Assembly: GCA_023434365.1 (NCBI GenBank)
Contig: JAEYSV010000060.1
Coordinates: 1 to 64,000 of the forward strand
Direction of reading: 5' to 3'
Length of the DNA stretch: 64,000 bases
From: Bacillota bacterium
GTDB lineage: Bacteria > Bacillota > Clostridia > Lachnospirales > Lachnospiraceae
The position numbers and the translations under genes were made by a program. Below are positions 52,748 through 61,483 of this stretch, one piece after another. The notes under the pieces were generated by a model that saw only the letters and a list, made by a program, of their open reading frames with translations, did not search any database and was not told the origin of the DNA. The first letter of the stretch is position 1, and each line of letters starts with the position of its first letter.

Positions 52748-54220
52748 ATGAAGGTATGTATAATTGCAGAGGGCTGCTATCCGTATGTTGTGGGAGGTGT
52801 ATCCAGTTGGATCCATAATATTATCAAATTGTTTCCTAATATTGAATTCAATTTGATTACCATTGTATCAGATCGAAGTACGAGTGGTAAATTTACTTAT
52901 GAACTAGCGAATAATCTTACTGAGATTCATGAGGTGTATTTGCAGGATGTAGACTGGATAGATAAAAGTAAAACAAGAAAGAACAGAGTTCATCTTAAAA
53001 AACGGGAAAAGGAAGCATTACGAAGTCTGGTCATTGGTGAGAATGTAGACTGGGTGAATGTGTTTCATTTGTTTAACCAGAAGAATATCTCAGTAAATAA
53101 TTTGCTGATGAGTCCAGAATTTTTAGAAATTTCAAAGGATTATTATACGCTCAAATATGTTAACATAACATTTTCGGATTTCCTTTGGACGTTACGTTCC
53201 ATCTACTTACCATTGTTTTTTGCATTAAAATGTAGTCCACCAAAGGCAGATGTATATCACTGTGTATCCACTGGTTACGCAGGAATTATTGGAAGTAAGG
53301 CGTTGTCACTTTTTCCAGATGCTAAACTACTAATTAGTGAGCATGGTATATATACAAGAGAACGGGAAGAGGAAATCATTAAGGCAAAATGGGTTCAAAG
53401 TATCTATAAAACTATCTGGATTGATCAGTTTCGAAAGATGTCGAAAGGAGCCTATTACTTTGCAGATTTGGTTACCTCCTTATTTGGACAGGCGCAGTCC
53501 CTTCAGATAGAATTAGGTTGTCCGCTTCACAAGGCGGTGATTACACCAAATGGTATAAACACCGAATTGTTTCAAGATATTCCTGGCAAAGATCCAGAGG
53601 ATGCTTATATTAATGTTGGAGCAATACTTCGTATTACCCCAATTAAAGATGTAAAAACCATGATAAATGCATTCTATTATGCGCAAAAGAAGCAGCCAAG
53701 GCTAAAATTGTGGATTATGGGACCAGAGGATGAAGATCCAGAGTATGCCAACGAATGTCATGAGTTGGTAAGTACGTTAAAAGCAGAAAACATCATTTTT
53801 ACCGGAAGGATTCGTACCACTGATTATATCGGAAAAATGGATATGACGATTCTTACCAGTATTAGTGAAGGTCAGCCTCTTACTATATTAGAGGGGTTTG
53901 CAGCCAAAAAGCCATGTATCGCCACTAATGTAGGGAATTGTCATGGTTTAATCTATGGAGAAAAGGATTCGTTTGGAGAAGCAGGTATTGTTGTACCGGT
54001 CATGAACATCTCGGAAATCTCGAATGCGATTCTGAAACTGGCCAATGAGCCAGAACTTGCAAGGAAAATGGGTGAAAGAGGGTACCAGCGTCTGATGTAT
54101 CGGTATAAGAATGTACATATGGAGGAAACTTACCGAAGAATATATCAGACATTAGCTAATATGAGTAATGTTACCTATATAGAAGAGCCTTTCGTCTTAG
54201 TTAGAGAAGAGGCAGATTAA
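52748..54220 (+). CDS. pelF: PelF-type glycosyltransferase (GT4)
   Basis: A 490-residue cytoplasmic glycosyltransferase of the GT-B fold, family GT4. It has the PelF-specific start CIIAEGCYPYVVGGVSSWIHN, the long N-terminal domain with FHLFNQ, HCVSTGYAG and ISEHGIYTRERE, and the sugar-nucleotide motif SISEGQPLTILEGFAAKKPCIAT near residue 375. PelF uses UDP-HexNAc to polymerise Pel. GGGAGG lies upstream of the start. It is followed by PelG as in known Pel loci. Confidence 0.92.
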   Translation: MKVCIIAEGCYPYVVGGVSSWIHNIIKLFPNIEFNLITIVSDRSTSGKFTYELANNLTEIHEVYLQDVDWIDKSKTRKNRVHLKKREKEALRSLVIGENVDWVNVFHLFNQKNISVNNLLMSPEFLEISKDYYTLKYVNITFSDFLWTLRSIYLPLFFALKCSPPKADVYHCVSTGYAGIIGSKALSLFPDAKLLISEHGIYTREREEEIIKAKWVQSIYKTIWIDQFRKMSKGAYYFADLVTSLFGQAQSLQIELGCPLHKAVITPNGINTELFQDIPGKDPEDAYINVGAILRITPIKDVKTMINAFYYAQKKQPRLKLWIMGPEDEDPEYANECHELVSTLKAENIIFTGRIRTTDYIGKMDMTILTSISEGQPLTILEGFAAKKPCIATNVGNCHGLIYGEKDSFGEAGIVVPVMNISEISNAILKLANEPELARKMGERGYQRLMYRYKNVHMEETYRRIYQTLANMSNVTYIEEPFVLVREEAD

Positions 54221-54280
54221 GAGCAAAACCTCCGGGTCAGACGTAAGGTGTAGAAGAGTAGAAGAAAGGTAAACAGAGAT

Positions 54281-55723
54281 ATGGCGGGGATAGGCGTACA
54301 ATTAAATAAAATATTTGATAAGCATACGATTACTTCGTCAATCTATGGAGTGGGTTTTAGTTTTTCGTATACCATTGCACCAATGTTGGTAGTGATTGGA
54401 TGTTTGATGGGAATGTATAAAGTGTTAAGATTTGACACAGTAGGCTACTTAGAAAGAGAAACTTTTTCCTGTAGCGTTCTCTATATCTTTATATTTTCTC
54501 TCTTGACCTCGTCTCCATTCAACTCAGTATTATCTAAATTTCAGACGGATAGAATATACCAGCAACAATACGAAGATATCAGGCCGTGTATCTATGTTGG
54601 GACAATTACGAATTTGACTTTATCTTCTTTACTGGCAATTCCGTTCTATATCTATGCCATTGTAGTTGGTGGGATGGAAGTATACTATGTATTTACTGCC
54701 TACATGGGATATTTAGGATTAACATTAACCCTTTCCACAATGGTATATAATTCAATCCTTAAGCAGTATAAAAAGATTTCTATGTACTTTTCTTGCTCCA
54801 TGATACTTACTTTTATATTGTCTGTTATATTTCATTATCTCTTGAGTTTTTCCGTTACCTACAGTATGTTGTTAGCCTTAACTATTGGCTTTTTGTTAAT
54901 TGCTTCTCTTGAGCTTGCTAATGTATTACGATATTTTCCTACGAATAGCCGTAAGTACATGGATGTCATTCATTACTATCGCGTGTACTGGAAACTGATT
55001 GCTTCAAATTTTTTATATGCCTTTGGGTTATTTGTTCACAACTTTGTTTTTTGGGCGCAGCCATGGCATCTGGTTGTTCGGGACACCTATGTGTGCAACC
55101 AGTCCTATGATATGGCGACCTGTCTTGCAATGTTTACCAATATCTCTGCCAGTGTATTTTTTATCTCCAGAGTGGAGATGCATTTTCACGAAAGATACAA
55201 AGATTATATGGAGGCGGTGATTGGTGGCAAATTAGATAGTATTGAGAAGACAAAACGGAGGATGTTTCAAGGACTTTCTTCCCAACTTATGACACTGACC
55301 CATCTACAGTTTATGGTATCCGTAGTTATATATTTTTTGGCAGTAATTTTATTGCCGGTAATGGGCTTTTCTGGATTAACAATGCAGATATATCCGCAAC
55401 TTTCAGTCGGATACTTTATATCGTTTTTGATGTATTCAGAGTTATTGTTCCTATATTATTTTGATGACTTAACCGGTGCAGTGATTAATGGTGTGATTTT
55501 TGCCGGTGTAGCGTTTATTGGTTCGGTACTAGCTACTAATTTAAGTGCGATATGGTATGGTGCTGGTTTTACACTTGCGGCTTTTCTGGCGTTCACCTTC
55601 TCATTCTTTCGGCTTCGCTTTATTGAAAGGAACATCGATAGCCATGTTTTTTGTAGAGGGACACTAATTAAGCAAGTGAATGCTAAGATGCCAAAACCAG
55701 ATGTATATAACGTATATCATTAG
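54281..55723 (+). CDS. pelG: PelG-like membrane exporter
   Basis: A 480-residue integral membrane protein with about twelve helices and the PelG start pattern (GIGVQLNKIFDKHTITSSIYG). PelG is a MOP-superfamily exporter that works with PelF in synthesis and transport of Pel across the inner membrane. Conserved features include VGFSFSYTIAPMLVVIG and a long loop with HFHERYKDYMEAV. AAAGG lies upstream of the start. It closes the core DEAFG set. Confidence 0.9.
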   Translation: MAGIGVQLNKIFDKHTITSSIYGVGFSFSYTIAPMLVVIGCLMGMYKVLRFDTVGYLERETFSCSVLYIFIFSLLTSSPFNSVLSKFQTDRIYQQQYEDIRPCIYVGTITNLTLSSLLAIPFYIYAIVVGGMEVYYVFTAYMGYLGLTLTLSTMVYNSILKQYKKISMYFSCSMILTFILSVIFHYLLSFSVTYSMLLALTIGFLLIASLELANVLRYFPTNSRKYMDVIHYYRVYWKLIASNFLYAFGLFVHNFVFWAQPWHLVVRDTYVCNQSYDMATCLAMFTNISASVFFISRVEMHFHERYKDYMEAVIGGKLDSIEKTKRRMFQGLSSQLMTLTHLQFMVSVVIYFLAVILLPVMGFSGLTMQIYPQLSVGYFISFLMYSELLFLYYFDDLTGAVINGVIFAGVAFIGSVLATNLSAIWYGAGFTLAAFLAFTFSFFRLRFIERNIDSHVFCRGTLIKQVNAKMPKPDVYNVYH

Positions 55724-55738
55724 TAAAGGAGGGTTACC

Positions 55739-56170
55739 ATGTCCGATTCACTAAGAATTTTAGTATGTATAGCAGGGATTGTTCTAATCTTTATGGCAAG
55801 AAAGGCCAACATTGCACGAAAATTGACGGAGAGACAAAGTTTATTCTGGATAATTGGCGGAGTGATCATTATCATGTTTGGACTTGTGCCACATTTGGTT
55901 TATTTTATCGCCGATTTGTTTGGAGTAGAGTATCCACCATCCATTATATTTGCCATCTCTATTATGCTTGTAACGTATGGTATTTTTAACTGTTACAAGA
56001 CGAATGCTGAGTTATCTGCCAGAGTACAGGAGCTTGCAATGCAGATATCATTGTTAAATGATGAGAACGTTCATTTAAGAGATAAGTCAATGACAATGAT
56101 ACACTCTGTCAATGAGCAGGGTGATACGGAGAATGAGAAGAATGAAGAAGAAATTGTTGTTTGTGATTAA
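55739..56170 (+). CDS. DUF2304-family small membrane protein
   Basis: A 143-residue protein with three membrane helices in residues 5-90 and a short cytoplasmic coiled coil with acidic tail (VQELAMQISLLNDENVHL). The DUF2304 family is regularly found beside glycosyltransferases of polysaccharide loci and may hold them at the membrane. AAAGGAGG precedes the start. Its last 29 bases overlap the next gene. Confidence 0.85.
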   Translation: MSDSLRILVCIAGIVLIFMARKANIARKLTERQSLFWIIGGVIIIMFGLVPHLVYFIADLFGVEYPPSIIFAISIMLVTYGIFNCYKTNAELSARVQELAMQISLLNDENVHLRDKSMTMIHSVNEQGDTENEKNEEEIVVCD

Positions 56171-57356
56171 TACGATGGGACGAGCCGGTGCGGAGATGGC
56201 CTTAATTGAGTTGTTGAAAAAGCTCGATTCTATGAAAGAATATGAACTATATCTATACACCATCCTTCCTTGTGGTGAATTATTTGAGAGAGTGCCTGAT
56301 GGTGTCCATGTTTTGAATAAACGGATTAGTCATAGGTCTGTGTCCTCCTTATCTGGTCATATTCGCATAGCAAGAACAGTACTGGCTTCCTTTTTCTATC
56401 ATTTAACTGGGTTTAAGCTACTAGGTTATATGATAAAAAACATTCGGCAACAAAAGGCATCGGGCAGAAAGCTTCAGTATGACAAACTTCTTTGGAGACT
56501 TCTTGCAGATGGTAGGAAAAAGATGAATGGAACCTATGATTTGGCGGTGTCTTATATTGAAGGAGCGGCTACTTACTTCGTAGCGGATAAGGTAAACGCT
56601 GCTCATAAAGCAGCATTTATTCATATCGATTATGAGCAGGCAGGATATACCCCATTCATGGATCGTGACTGTTACAAAGAGATGAATAAAATCTATGTTG
56701 TATCTAATGCGGTTGGAGAAAAGTTTTTAAGTATTTATCCGATGTACCAAAAGAAAGTAAGACTGTTTCGTAATTTGCTAGATAAAGAAGGAATATTAAG
56801 AAAAGCAGATGCTGGAATTGGGTTTACAGATGAGTTTGATGGCACACGCCTTGTGACAGTTGGCCGATTGCATTATCAGAAGGGATATGACATTGCAATT
56901 GAAGCATTGGCGAAGATGATTCAGGATGGCTATCACATACGTTGGTATATTATTGGAGAGGGTACTGAGCGGTCTAATCTTGAACTATTGATAAAGCAAT
57001 ATGGGATAGATGATTCATTTATTCTTATGGGAATGAAAGATAATCCATATCCATATATGAAGCAAGCAGATATATATGTGCATGCCACCCGTTTTGAAGG
57101 AAAGAGCATCGCAATTGAGGAAGCACAGATTTTAGGGAAGACGATTGCGGCCTCAGATTGTACAGGTAATACAGAACAGATTACATCGGGATATGACGGA
57201 GTCTTGTTTCCACTTACTGTGGACCATTTGGTTCGTGAACTTGAGTTTCTGATAGATAATAATGAGTTACGAAAAGAATATGCCAGACATGCAGCAGCAA
57301 AAGAATTAGAGTATCCGGAGGATCTTATGGATATGCTTACGATGCTTGGCAGGTAG
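56142..57356 (+). CDS. Glycosyltransferase family 4 protein
   Basis: A 404-residue GT-B glycosyltransferase. It opens KKKLLFVINTMGRAGAEMALIELL, has the nucleotide-sugar region TVGRLHYQKGYDIAIEALAKM and the donor motif HATRFEGKSIAIEEAQILGK. The start is chosen at ATG 56142, nine bases from GGAGA; earlier ATGs at 56112 and 56133 are too far from or too close to a ribosome site. The overlap with the DUF2304 gene implies coupled translation. It is not part of the known Pel core, so it may add a side group or build a second glycan. Confidence 0.9.
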   Translation: MKKKLLFVINTMGRAGAEMALIELLKKLDSMKEYELYLYTILPCGELFERVPDGVHVLNKRISHRSVSSLSGHIRIARTVLASFFYHLTGFKLLGYMIKNIRQQKASGRKLQYDKLLWRLLADGRKKMNGTYDLAVSYIEGAATYFVADKVNAAHKAAFIHIDYEQAGYTPFMDRDCYKEMNKIYVVSNAVGEKFLSIYPMYQKKVRLFRNLLDKEGILRKADAGIGFTDEFDGTRLVTVGRLHYQKGYDIAIEALAKMIQDGYHIRWYIIGEGTERSNLELLIKQYGIDDSFILMGMKDNPYPYMKQADIYVHATRFEGKSIAIEEAQILGKTIAASDCTGNTEQITSGYDGVLFPLTVDHLVRELEFLIDNNELRKEYARHAAAKELEYPEDLMDMLTMLGR

Positions 57357-57370
57357 GGAGATGAACTTAT

Positions 57371-58126
57371 ATGAATAGAGTATTAATTATTGTTCCTGCA
57401 TTTAATGAAGAGAAAAATTTGACTGATTTATTTGAAAAGTTATGCAAACCAGATATTCGCAGTTTTGCAGATATTTTAGTTATCAACGATGCTTCTAGTG
57501 ATCGAACCGCAGTGGTAGCACGTGCTTATGATGTGACTTTGATCACTCATGTATTTAATCTGGGGTATGGTTCTGCTCTGCAAGTTGGTTACAAATATGC
57601 AGTAAAAAATAATTATGACTATGTTATTCAACTGGATGCAGATGGTCAACATAGCGTCTCAAACATTGCGCATATCTATAATTGTCTGACAACTCCTAAT
57701 GAGCTAGGGACTACCCCTGACATTGTAATAGGATCTAGGTTTCTAAAAGGTAGTCAGGCTTATAGAATCTCTTTAATCAAAAAGTATTCGATTGCGTGGT
57801 TTTCATGGTTGATAAAGAGAATTACAGGAAAGGTAATCACTGATCCAACCTCTGGTCTACAAGGGTTGAATCGAAAAGCATTTGAGTACTATTCTGATTT
57901 TGGGAATTTTGATTATTATTATCCAGATGCCAATATGATCATTCAGATGCTTCTGTTAGGCTATCGGATTGAAGAGACGACTGCCGTCATGTATGAAAGA
58001 ACATCGGGTGTCAGCATGCATAAAGGACTCCTAAAGCAGATAATCTATATGATGATTATGCCACTTAGCATCTGGACCGTATCAATTAGGGTTAAAAAGG
58101 GTTTGCAGAAACGAAGCTATAATTAG
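57371..58126 (+). CDS. Glycosyltransferase family 2 protein (DPM-like)
   Basis: A 251-residue GT-A glycosyltransferase with family 2 motifs IIVPAFNEEKNL, LVINDASSD, FNLGYGSALQVGYK and the metal-binding LDADGQH. The TSGLQGLNRKAF pattern and length resemble dolichyl/polyprenyl-phosphate mannose synthases, but there is no C-terminal membrane domain. It probably transfers a sugar to polyprenyl phosphate. DUF2304 proteins often accompany this enzyme type. Confidence 0.9.
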   Translation: MNRVLIIVPAFNEEKNLTDLFEKLCKPDIRSFADILVINDASSDRTAVVARAYDVTLITHVFNLGYGSALQVGYKYAVKNNYDYVIQLDADGQHSVSNIAHIYNCLTTPNELGTTPDIVIGSRFLKGSQAYRISLIKKYSIAWFSWLIKRITGKVITDPTSGLQGLNRKAFEYYSDFGNFDYYYPDANMIIQMLLLGYRIEETTAVMYERTSGVSMHKGLLKQIIYMMIMPLSIWTVSIRVKKGLQKRSYN

Positions 58127-58140
58127 AAAGGTAATCTAAT

Positions 58141-59511
58141 ATGCTACGAAAAGGTATGCCACATAAAATTAAATGGATTCCACTAGTGAGAACCGAAAAA
58201 GCAGAACGACTGAATAATCCGTACTGTGGTTTGTATTCAATCTATCGTTTTTATGCGGATAGTAAAAGAAACCTGGAGGAAGGGAGTAAGCTTGAGGATA
58301 TTATGATTGACTCAAGTCAACAGATTTGTCTTGTTGAGATTAATCTAATTGATTATAATGACAAACTATTAACTCTGGAAGCAATACATAATGTAAAAAG
58401 GATATTTCGTTATTTTACCTTAGAAGGGAAACAAATGATAGTTCGCTTTGTTTATGACTGGGAGGGCAAAGGTTTACTTAGCGAGCCGAAAGACATTGAA
58501 TACATATTAAAACATATGGACCAGTTAACTGCCGTTTTAAAAGAGCACACCCGAAATATATATATTATTCAAGGACTTTTCATTGGCAGCTGGGGCGAGA
58601 TGCACAATTCTCGCTACCTTAGTGAGCGGTCTCTGACTCGTTTAGCTAAAAAATTATATGAATGCTCTGGAGAGAGCACACAGATTGCCCTACGATGTCC
58701 GAGTTACTGGAGAATGATATTTAAAACCTATCAGCCTCTTACTGGTGAAACAGCGTTCACTAAGTTTATGAAGGCCAGATTTTCGTTGTTTAATGATGGG
58801 ATGTTAGCATCTGAGACTGATTTTGGAACCTATGGAACCGTCTATGCCAGAGAATCTAAAAGTTATAGTGATAAGTGGACTCGCCAGGATGAGTTAGAGT
58901 TTCAGAATGAATTATGCAAGTACGTTTCTAATGGTGGAGAAGCCATCAATGACTGTGAATACAACGATGTGGGGATGGCATTAGAAAGTTTGAAGAAAAT
59001 GAGAATATCATATCTTCATTGTAAGTATGATGAGCAAGTGTTAGATAAATGGAAAACCAGTAAGTCTGGTTCACTAAGTCCTCTGTGGCAGGATAAATCT
59101 GCTTATGAGTATATTGTGGCACATCTTGGTTACCGTTTTACGATTATGGATGTGAAACTGACTATTGATAGTAAGCAATGTAGTGATTTACTCGTAAAAG
59201 TTAAGATCTGCAATACAGGATTTGCACCCTGTTATCACAGATTTGAGGTCAAATTTATTATCCGCGATGCGTCGTATTCGCAAGTGTACGAATATGAGGT
59301 AGATACCGATACCCGTTTTTATATGCCAAATAAAGTAACTGAAATTATGAAAACGATACCGATACAAAACTTAAACAAGCAAAAATATATCTTATGCTTT
59401 GGAATCTATGATCCTCGCTCACTTCAATTCATTCAGGTGAGTAATACTTTCTCTGAAGCGGACCATGAGGGTTATTATAATCTTGGTAATATTGTAATTA
59501 ATGATAGGTAA
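58141..59511 (+). CDS. DUF4874/DUF4832 protein, glycosidase-like barrel
   Basis: A 456-residue protein. Residues about 20-170 look like DUF4874 and residues 175-440 like DUF4832. The first part has strand-helix periodicity of a TIM barrel, with QMIVRFVYDWEGKG, IYIIQGLFIGSWGEMHNSRY and LRCPSYWRM, where the Glu of SWGEMHNS could be a catalytic acid. No signal peptide is visible, so it may be cytoplasmic or exported by another route. Proteins of this type occur near capsule and exopolysaccharide genes. It may be a glycan hydrolase that trims the polymer. Confidence 0.78.
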   Translation: MLRKGMPHKIKWIPLVRTEKAERLNNPYCGLYSIYRFYADSKRNLEEGSKLEDIMIDSSQQICLVEINLIDYNDKLLTLEAIHNVKRIFRYFTLEGKQMIVRFVYDWEGKGLLSEPKDIEYILKHMDQLTAVLKEHTRNIYIIQGLFIGSWGEMHNSRYLSERSLTRLAKKLYECSGESTQIALRCPSYWRMIFKTYQPLTGETAFTKFMKARFSLFNDGMLASETDFGTYGTVYARESKSYSDKWTRQDELEFQNELCKYVSNGGEAINDCEYNDVGMALESLKKMRISYLHCKYDEQVLDKWKTSKSGSLSPLWQDKSAYEYIVAHLGYRFTIMDVKLTIDSKQCSDLLVKVKICNTGFAPCYHRFEVKFIIRDASYSQVYEYEVDTDTRFYMPNKVTEIMKTIPIQNLNKQKYILCFGIYDPRSLQFIQVSNTFSEADHEGYYNLGNIVINDR

Positions 59512-59521
59512 AGGATGAACT

Positions 59522-61471
59522 ATGTCGAATTTATTACTTAATGTTGTAATAATTGCAAAATTGAATACTTCACTCAAATTTTTGCGTACGTTAAAAAGCA
59601 TCCTGAATCAGTCGTATGCTCCTATTAAGGTATCAGTAGTGGATATTAATGAGCAAAATAGTATATACAGTCTTGGGTTGCAAGAGGATCTATCGGTTTA
59701 TCCGGAGGTTGAGTATATAAAAATAGATCAGTCTTACACGATGGCTGAAATACGAAATTATATGCTGGAGCATGTAAAAGGAGAGTACATTGCTTTTATG
59801 AATGACAGTGATACCTGGGATTTAAACATGGCATTGTCACAGATTAGTCAACTAGAAGCCAATCCTGAGGCAGTAGCAATCTGTAGTAATGGGGCACTGA
59901 TAGATGAGAGAAAGGCGAATATTCATGTAGAACCCTTGATAGATAGTCTAGCCAGAAATCCGTCAAAATGGATTCTGTTTAGTCCGGTCAAAATGTCTGC
60001 ACAAATGATTTATCTTAACAAAGCAGTGAAAGCCGCAGGTGGATTTGATGAACAGTTTGAGGGTTTATTTGACGCAGATATGGTTCTTCGGTTGAGTAAG
60101 CAAACTAAAGTGCTGATTACACGTGATTCCTTGTGCAAATGCCGTATCACACCAAATCATAAGGATTATGACTTAAACCTTTATCTTGATTATAAAAAAT
60201 TCAGGATGAAATATTTGGAGTCCTTTATTGCAAATAGGAGAATCGCTTATGTATTTTATAAAAGAATGATTAAGTTAGCAAAGATAAACTATATGTGGCT
60301 GGATTATTTGATATACATTGTGCTGTATTTTCTCAAAGCTCCACTTAGAACGATTCATTTACAATTAAATAAAATAGGCCGATTCCTCGGTTTTACTATG
60401 CAATGGATTCGCAGAGAGTGCTCAATTTATTGGGAGAGAATTAGAACAAGGTTTCATCTTTATCTGATATCGAAGGGGAAACAAAGTAAGGAAAAACAAT
60501 CATTGTTCCAATCCTTTAAAGCAATCAATCCAGAACAGAAGGTTACCTTTTTAACGGCTAAGCAATACAATGAGCAAAGCCCTCTCAAATATGTGTTTAA
60601 TAAAAAGCTACGAAGTATCGTAATTTCTAAGAATTTTACTGTCATTAAAAAGGGAATGTTCTATGGCTGTGAGAATCTGGTTTCAATTGAAATTCCCTAT
60701 ACAGTGCGTATCATTGAGGCACACGCTTTTCAAAAATGCAGGAATTTACGTTATGTCATCATTCAAGAGGGAAGCAGGCTAACCAAAATCGGTGATTATG
60801 CCTTTGCAGGCTGCGAATCGCTGAATAAACTAACTTTGCCGTCAAGTATTGATCAAATAGGAGCATATGCATTTGCTGAGTGCTACTCAATAAAACAAAT
60901 GATGTTTACTAACTTAGTCGATAACAAGGTACAATATAACAGTATTTTTCCTAAAGCATTGGAAAAAATTCCTCGGTATGCGTTTGCGGGCTGTAGGAAT
61001 CTATTAACGGTAGAGTTTGGAGCCAACAGTATGCTGGAGGTTATTGAAGATGGTGCATTCCTAGGCTGTAATAACCTAACCGCATTGGTGTTAACGGGTA
61101 AGCTAAAAAGCATAGGTGCTTATGCTTTAGCCTGTTGTAATAAGCTTGAGACAGTTGCAATTTTGCAATTAGATGATTTGGTGAGCATTGGAAAATGTGC
61201 GCTAATGTTCTGTGAATCACTGCTATACTTTCAAATCCCAAGTAAGATAGAACGCATCCGTGCCCGTACTTTCTACGGATGCTCAAAGTTAAAGTTTATG
61301 AAAATACCAAATCGGGTTCTTTCTATTAATCATCAAGCGTTTACGAACTGTCCGTCACTTAAAAACGTCATCATATTAACAGGGGATATCGTAATTTCAC
61401 CATCTGCATTTGACAGACACACGGAAATTGAGATACTGGAAAATGTGAAACATGATAATTACTTTATATAG
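59522..61471 (+). CDS. Fusion of GT2 glycosyltransferase and BspA-type leucine-rich repeats
   Basis: A 649-residue protein. Residues 1-220 form a family 2 glycosyltransferase domain (VVIIAKLNTSLKFLRTLKSILNQSY, then AFMNDSDTWDLNMA, with DSD as the metal motif and GGFDEQFEGLFDADM). Residues about 230-340 are basic and helical and may associate with the membrane. Residues about 365-640 carry about nine BspA-like repeats (LRR_5), each with a core such as IGDYAFAGCESLNKLTLP. Such repeats are normally on secreted surface proteins, so joining them to a cytoplasmic enzyme is unusual. It could bind the growing chain or a partner. Confidence 0.86.
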   Translation: MSNLLLNVVIIAKLNTSLKFLRTLKSILNQSYAPIKVSVVDINEQNSIYSLGLQEDLSVYPEVEYIKIDQSYTMAEIRNYMLEHVKGEYIAFMNDSDTWDLNMALSQISQLEANPEAVAICSNGALIDERKANIHVEPLIDSLARNPSKWILFSPVKMSAQMIYLNKAVKAAGGFDEQFEGLFDADMVLRLSKQTKVLITRDSLCKCRITPNHKDYDLNLYLDYKKFRMKYLESFIANRRIAYVFYKRMIKLAKINYMWLDYLIYIVLYFLKAPLRTIHLQLNKIGRFLGFTMQWIRRECSIYWERIRTRFHLYLISKGKQSKEKQSLFQSFKAINPEQKVTFLTAKQYNEQSPLKYVFNKKLRSIVISKNFTVIKKGMFYGCENLVSIEIPYTVRIIEAHAFQKCRNLRYVIIQEGSRLTKIGDYAFAGCESLNKLTLPSSIDQIGAYAFAECYSIKQMMFTNLVDNKVQYNSIFPKALEKIPRYAFAGCRNLLTVEFGANSMLEVIEDGAFLGCNNLTALVLTGKLKSIGAYALACCNKLETVAILQLDDLVSIGKCALMFCESLLYFQIPSKIERIRARTFYGCSKLKFMKIPNRVLSINHQAFTNCPSLKNVIILTGDIVISPSAFDRHTEIEILENVKHDNYFI

Positions 61472-61483
61472 TAGGAAAATAAA

